Shown one piece after another: positions 60,301-64,000 of a DNA stretch of 64,000 bases; positions within the stretch are counted from its first letter, which is position 1, and every line of letters starts with the position of its first letter. The translations under genes were made by a program, and so were the position numbers. The stretch spans positions 386,149,962-386,213,961 of the forward strand of contig OY728133.1 in assembly GCA_963277665.1 (NCBI GenBank), written 5' to 3'. This DNA is from Viscum album (lineage: Eukaryota > Streptophyta > Magnoliopsida > Santalales > Viscaceae). The notes below the pieces were generated by a model. It was not told where the DNA came from. It did not search any database and saw only the letters and a list, made by a program, of their open reading frames with translations.

Positions 60301-61150
60301 TGATATCTCGAAAATGCATACATATTTTTATGAGGTTTTATATGTGTTTTCATTGGGTTTTAATTTATTATATATTTTATTTTTACCTATTATTATATAT
60401 ATATATATGGTAGGATTGACATTGTAATGTAATCTATAAGAATTTAGTGGAAAATGTATAAATCTAGAAAGATGTCAACACTTTACTCCACGATGAAACA
60501 CAAAAATGTGAAAGCTATAATGGTGATGGATAGAGTTGAAGAATTTAGACAACATCATATTCATGACATAAAATATGTTTTCATGGATCGTTTAAAAACC
60601 AAAAAGTAGTGATTCACAATGAATTTATCATTTACATTATGAGTTTTTTAGGATAGAGACATGAACATGACTTTTGCAGTGTCAATAAAACATGTACACT
60701 GTAAAGATACAATAAATGCCTATATTCGATCTGCTTCGATGAGTTTTTCAATGGAGGTATTCACTTATGACCTAAAATGACCAATTAACATTAGGATTAA
60801 CCACGCCTTCTCTATACGTACATTTATTATTGAACTAAATCTAAACTGAGATTCATTAATCTCTATAAATAGAGGCTCATGTGGATTCTCCATGTAGCAT
60901 TGGAGGAATAGGGATTTTACCACCAGGTGGCTACCACAAAGGATCTAACCCAGAGTTCATCATAGATAGGTTTTTCAATTTTTCATTCCATTTTCCTATT
61001 TTTTATAAAGTTGAATGATCCATATTTGAATTATTTTCTATTCTATTCATTTTTTATTATCTCATCACCCCATTATGGGTTTTGGTTTATTCATCATTGG
61101 TGATCACCCATGATGATTGTTTAATCCATAGGTGTAAGAAACTGGTATTT
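60301..61150 (+). repeat. 3' LTR of the Athila-like element, partial
   Basis: Begins TGATATCTCGAAAATGCATAC and follows the 5' LTR for about 850 bases, including the hairpin-TATA block at 60848-60875. A TA run lies at about 60392-60407. Confidence 0.65.
60848..60875 (+). promoter_or_regulatory. Hairpin plus TATA box, 3' LTR
   Basis: GAGATT-CATT-AATCTC followed directly by TATAAATAGAGG, identical to 56073-56100. Confidence 0.7.
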
Positions 61151-61279
61151 ATTTGAGGTACTGAACCTTTTAATATCAATTTGAACCCCTAATTGTATCA
61201 TTTTCATTGTGTTATATGGTTTATGGAAGGTTTTGGGTGCGTCTATGGCTTTTTCAAATCCAGGAATTCTAACTTTTGG

Positions 61280-61545
61280 ATGAAACAACTAGGCCGCATG
61301 GTTTGTAGAAACTGTGAAACCCAGTCCATGTGGTTAGATAAAATATGTAGGGTGCTACAAGGCTCCATATAGGGGTGCATATGGGATATGCATAGTATGA
61401 ATAATTGTGCGTTGTACCCTATGTGGGGTGTGTTACTTGGAAAGAGGTGGATGTACGGGTATGAGATTGTTGGAAAAACCATGTAGTCCGTTATCCTTGG
61501 ATAGTAGCTGGAACATGATTGGCGCATGGTTTGGCCAACCACAAA
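61280..61545. repeat. Array of short palindromes (copy 3)
   Basis: Degenerate units such as GCATGGTTTGTAGAAACTGTG (about 61297-61317), CATGTGGTTAGATAAAATATG and GCGCATGGTTTGGCCAACCAC (about 61522-61542). Related to 18.7 and 33.5-33.9 kb but apparently in the opposite orientation. Confidence 0.55.
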
Positions 61546-62095
61546 GCTAAATAAAAAACCACTTAAAAATTGGTCATTTTAACTCTTTTTTACTTATTTA
61601 AAATGACTCAACCCTCATTCTTTTCTTTATCCAGAGGGTAGCACTACTCCCCCTAATTTGTTGATAGTTTATCCCATTGCCTAAGATATATTCTTCGATA
61701 TCTCATTTTTACAGACTCTGATTTTAATTTTGTTTTTCATGTTGGATAGCCACCAGTAATCTCTCCACTCATTTATCTCCTTTGGTAATTTTTCATTTCA
61801 TAAAAAATAGTATTTTGATGTGATCTCATATGTCCAATTTTTAGGGAGTTCATCTGATCTTGGATAAAAAAATTGTTGATACTAGATGAGGCATATTTTA
61901 CAGACATATGGTAGGTGGTCTAATTATTTTCCCTCAAAGTATCTTTATTTATAAACTATTGTTATTGTATGCATGCCGGTTTCCCCGGGAAATGCTTACA
62001 AAATTTTCATGCCTTTAAACTAAATAATTTAAATTGTATGTAAGGCCATACTAAAAAACTATTATAATCATTCCAGGTTTATACCTTAATGTTAA

Positions 62096-62115
62096 CCCCC
62101 CCCCCCCCCCCCCCC
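62096..62115. repeat. Homopolymer C20
   Basis: Twenty consecutive C, in very AT-rich surroundings. Confidence 0.9.
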
Positions 62116-62258
62116 AAAGTAGGGTGTATTATTTTTTAATGCCTTTAGTGACCCATGTTCGGATTATCTGAGACATTTTTTGGGTGTTCTTGAATTGACC
62201 ATTGATACAGTATGTTTTTTATATTAATAAACCAATATTTAAATTATTAAATGGTAAG

Positions 62259-62279
62259 TATATATATATATATATATAT
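62259..62279. repeat. TA microsatellite
   Basis: About ten TA units. Confidence 0.9.
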
Positions 62280-63389
62280 CACTTGGCCTTAGAAAAAGTA
62301 ATTGAATTGAGTATTGGTTTAATTTCAATAAATCACCTTGTCAGTTGATGAAATATAATATAATAAATGTAATTAAATATATTATACATGATTATCATAT
62401 AGTCTTTGATGAATTATGTATATAAATTACATGAGTATATGGTGAATATTCCATATAGACATTTTTAAACTATATACGGATAATCAGAGTTGACCTAGCC
62501 CTGGATTCCTTAGGGAATTCCTTAAGTAGTCAAAGGACGAAATTTTGATTCATTGAGATAGTTGAAAAAGGAGATAACCCCATTGGAACATGGGATAATT
62601 GTATTTAGTGGATTCTTAACACGATGCTGGAGGACCCCTTTACTTTCTCTCTAGAAATTATAATGCCTTAGATATACTCCTTAAATTTGTCTTGACATCT
62701 CCAAACAATAGATGCATTGGATCATCCTTCTTGGGTCCAATCATGAATATCCTAGGATTACTGTGGATGTTATTCAATGAATTTCTTAGAGACTCTTCTA
62801 GTGGAATGCTTTGGGAATACCCCCTTGGATTACACTTAGTCCCTTACACTAGGATACTTGGTCATATACCTTGATCCATATCGACCATATAAGGTCTAGG
62901 ATTCCTTGGTTTCACCATGGATCCTTTGTTATTATTATTATGTCTTACAACACCACTAACACTTTACATATGATATCCAAATTATAAACTGAATTGAAAA
63001 TAATTAAATAAATTCATACTCCATGAATAGATGAGGCTAAATCTGGTATGATTTATTTGTTTATTTATTTACTTTTTATATACCTACACACTATTATAGT
63101 TTATCTTCACAGACTGGATTTGTATAGACACCATTAGTGGTGTCCTACTAATATTTATCTCACAACCTATCCGGGCTTCCGTTGGTGCCCAAGAAGATTA
63201 TATGATCACATGTTTGGATAAAGGGAAGTATCCAGCTTTGTACACACAACTTCTCGCCTTAGGATGGAGCTTAGTAGCAGATGACTGAGCTATTTCTCAT
63301 GTTTCTTGGATAGTTTTTACCATTTTGAATCATTTTTATATTACATATTGTAATGTCTTCCTATTTCCAAGTATTCTTTCTTTTCTTTT

Positions 63390-63640
63390 TTGTAGATATA
63401 TTCTTTTATCTTTTTTATATGATATAGTTTACAAATTTTGATGACTATTTGTTACTTTGTTTCGTATGATTTTTTTTCTTTCTTATTCATTATCATTTTG
63501 ATTCCGTTGTTTATACATATCTTTCCCTACTATTCTTCACTCTAACTAGAGGGAGTAGTCTCCCCAAGAGACCATAGTCCCTCTCTACTAGTCAGTAGAC
63601 TTTAGTATATGGGGAGGCACGCTTGAGTCCACATGGAAAT
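63390..63640 (+). repeat. LTR-end-like repeat E, copy 2
   Basis: Aligns with 26040-26275. Contains an imperfect hairpin GAGGGAGTAGTCTC...GAGACCATAGTCCCTC at 63549-63583. Confidence 0.5.
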
Positions 63641-64000
63641 AATTATTCTATTTTTCATTTGTTATAGTTTATATATTTTCACCATTGGGTGATTAATAAG
63701 AATTGTGGTATTTTTTATTATAAATAGATATTGTACCTTAGGGTACCATGGAAAGGATCATTACTACAAGCCTCATTAAAGGAACCCATGGAATCACATC
63801 CCCTGCATATTCTATTCCATGCAAGATAATTTCATTGCATTCATTTCTAGTGTTTCTAGTGGTTGTTGAGTGAGCCATGATTTTTATATATGCCTCTATG
63901 ACAGACTTCTTCTTTAGGGAAGGTTAATTGGTTTTTAACATTCTATAATCAACAAAATTTCTTTCCCATATTGATTGATGGTGGCATCTTAAATTGCCAA

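Larger units (their letters stand above)
55522..61150 (+). mobile_element. Truncated Athila-like Ty3/gypsy element
   Basis: Two LTR-like direct repeats (55522-57003; 60301 to about 61150) flank a 3.3-kb internal part with an Asp-tRNA-type primer site and a decayed gag-like frame. No protease, RT, RNase H or integrase is recognisable, so this is either a deletion derivative or a non-autonomous element. The LTR start TGATAT-C-C-AAAT-CATACATAT and the GGGGAACAACCG sequence after the primer site fit the Athila/Tat group. The second LTR loses similarity after about 61150, so its end is missing or too decayed to see. Confidence 0.7.
61546..64000. other. Unclassified repeat-like DNA
   Basis: Contains C20 (62096-62115), a TA run (62259-62279) and repeat E copy 2 (63390-63640). 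The 60-codon frame at 62692-62874 has no recognisable domain. No gene could be supported. Confidence 0.45.

Noticed and set aside
1..64000. Host genes, tRNA or rRNA genes, CRISPR arrays, bacterial-type operons
   Set aside because: None could be supported by motif, structure or frame. Most remaining frames of 60-110 codons are what AT-rich repeat DNA yields by chance.

Overview
The window looks like nuclear DNA of a seed plant, most likely an angiosperm with a large repeat-rich genome. It is strongly AT-rich and gene-poor, and almost everything recognisable is a plant-type LTR retrotransposon or a decayed DNA transposon. The species cannot be named from the sequence. No host protein-coding gene, tRNA, rRNA or CRISPR array could be supported on either strand.

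The best-preserved object is a Ty3/gypsy chromovirus of the Tekay (Del) type on the + strand at 2840-14757. It has a 5-bp target duplication (ATTAT), 3.6-kb LTRs that differ at roughly 1.4 % of positions, an initiator-Met-tRNA primer site, a polypurine tract, and one gag-pol frame (6650-11131). That frame holds zinc knuckles, protease, RT, RNase H, a DD35E integrase and a C-terminal chromodomain, and is broken by two in-frame stops (7697, 9041). It sits inside the RT region of a much older, heavily mutated Ty1/copia element on the - strand, whose pol remnants flank it on both sides (about 1690-2839 and 14758-16012).

18-36 kb is a layer of old repeats: a family with arrays of short palindromes (18.7, 33.5-33.9 and 61.3-61.5 kb), a 32-bp minisatellite (32229-32625), an unidentified coding remnant (30598-31360), and several diverged repeat pairs. 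Repeat A1 (26.7-29.95 kb) has a second copy A2 (35.9-42.1 kb) split by two nested insertions: a short internally deleted Ty1/copia derivative (36554-39357) and a CACTA-like non-autonomous DNA transposon (40291 to about 41870). A1 provides the empty site for both.

43717-53771 is a second, older Tekay-type element on the - strand with 2.5-kb LTRs and a crippled gag-pol. About 55522-61150 is a truncated Athila-like Ty3/gypsy element on the + strand with an Asp-tRNA-type primer site, a gag-like remnant and no recognisable pol. The rest, to 64000, is unclassified repeat-like DNA.

The most interesting signal is in the transcribed part of the young Tekay LTR. Two adjacent stem-loops carry the same 30-nt apex, including the self-complementary 10-mer CGTACGTACG, on stems of different sequence that are each internally complementary. 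That pattern suggests an RNA structure kept by selection, possibly a dimerisation or packaging signal; the function is inference.
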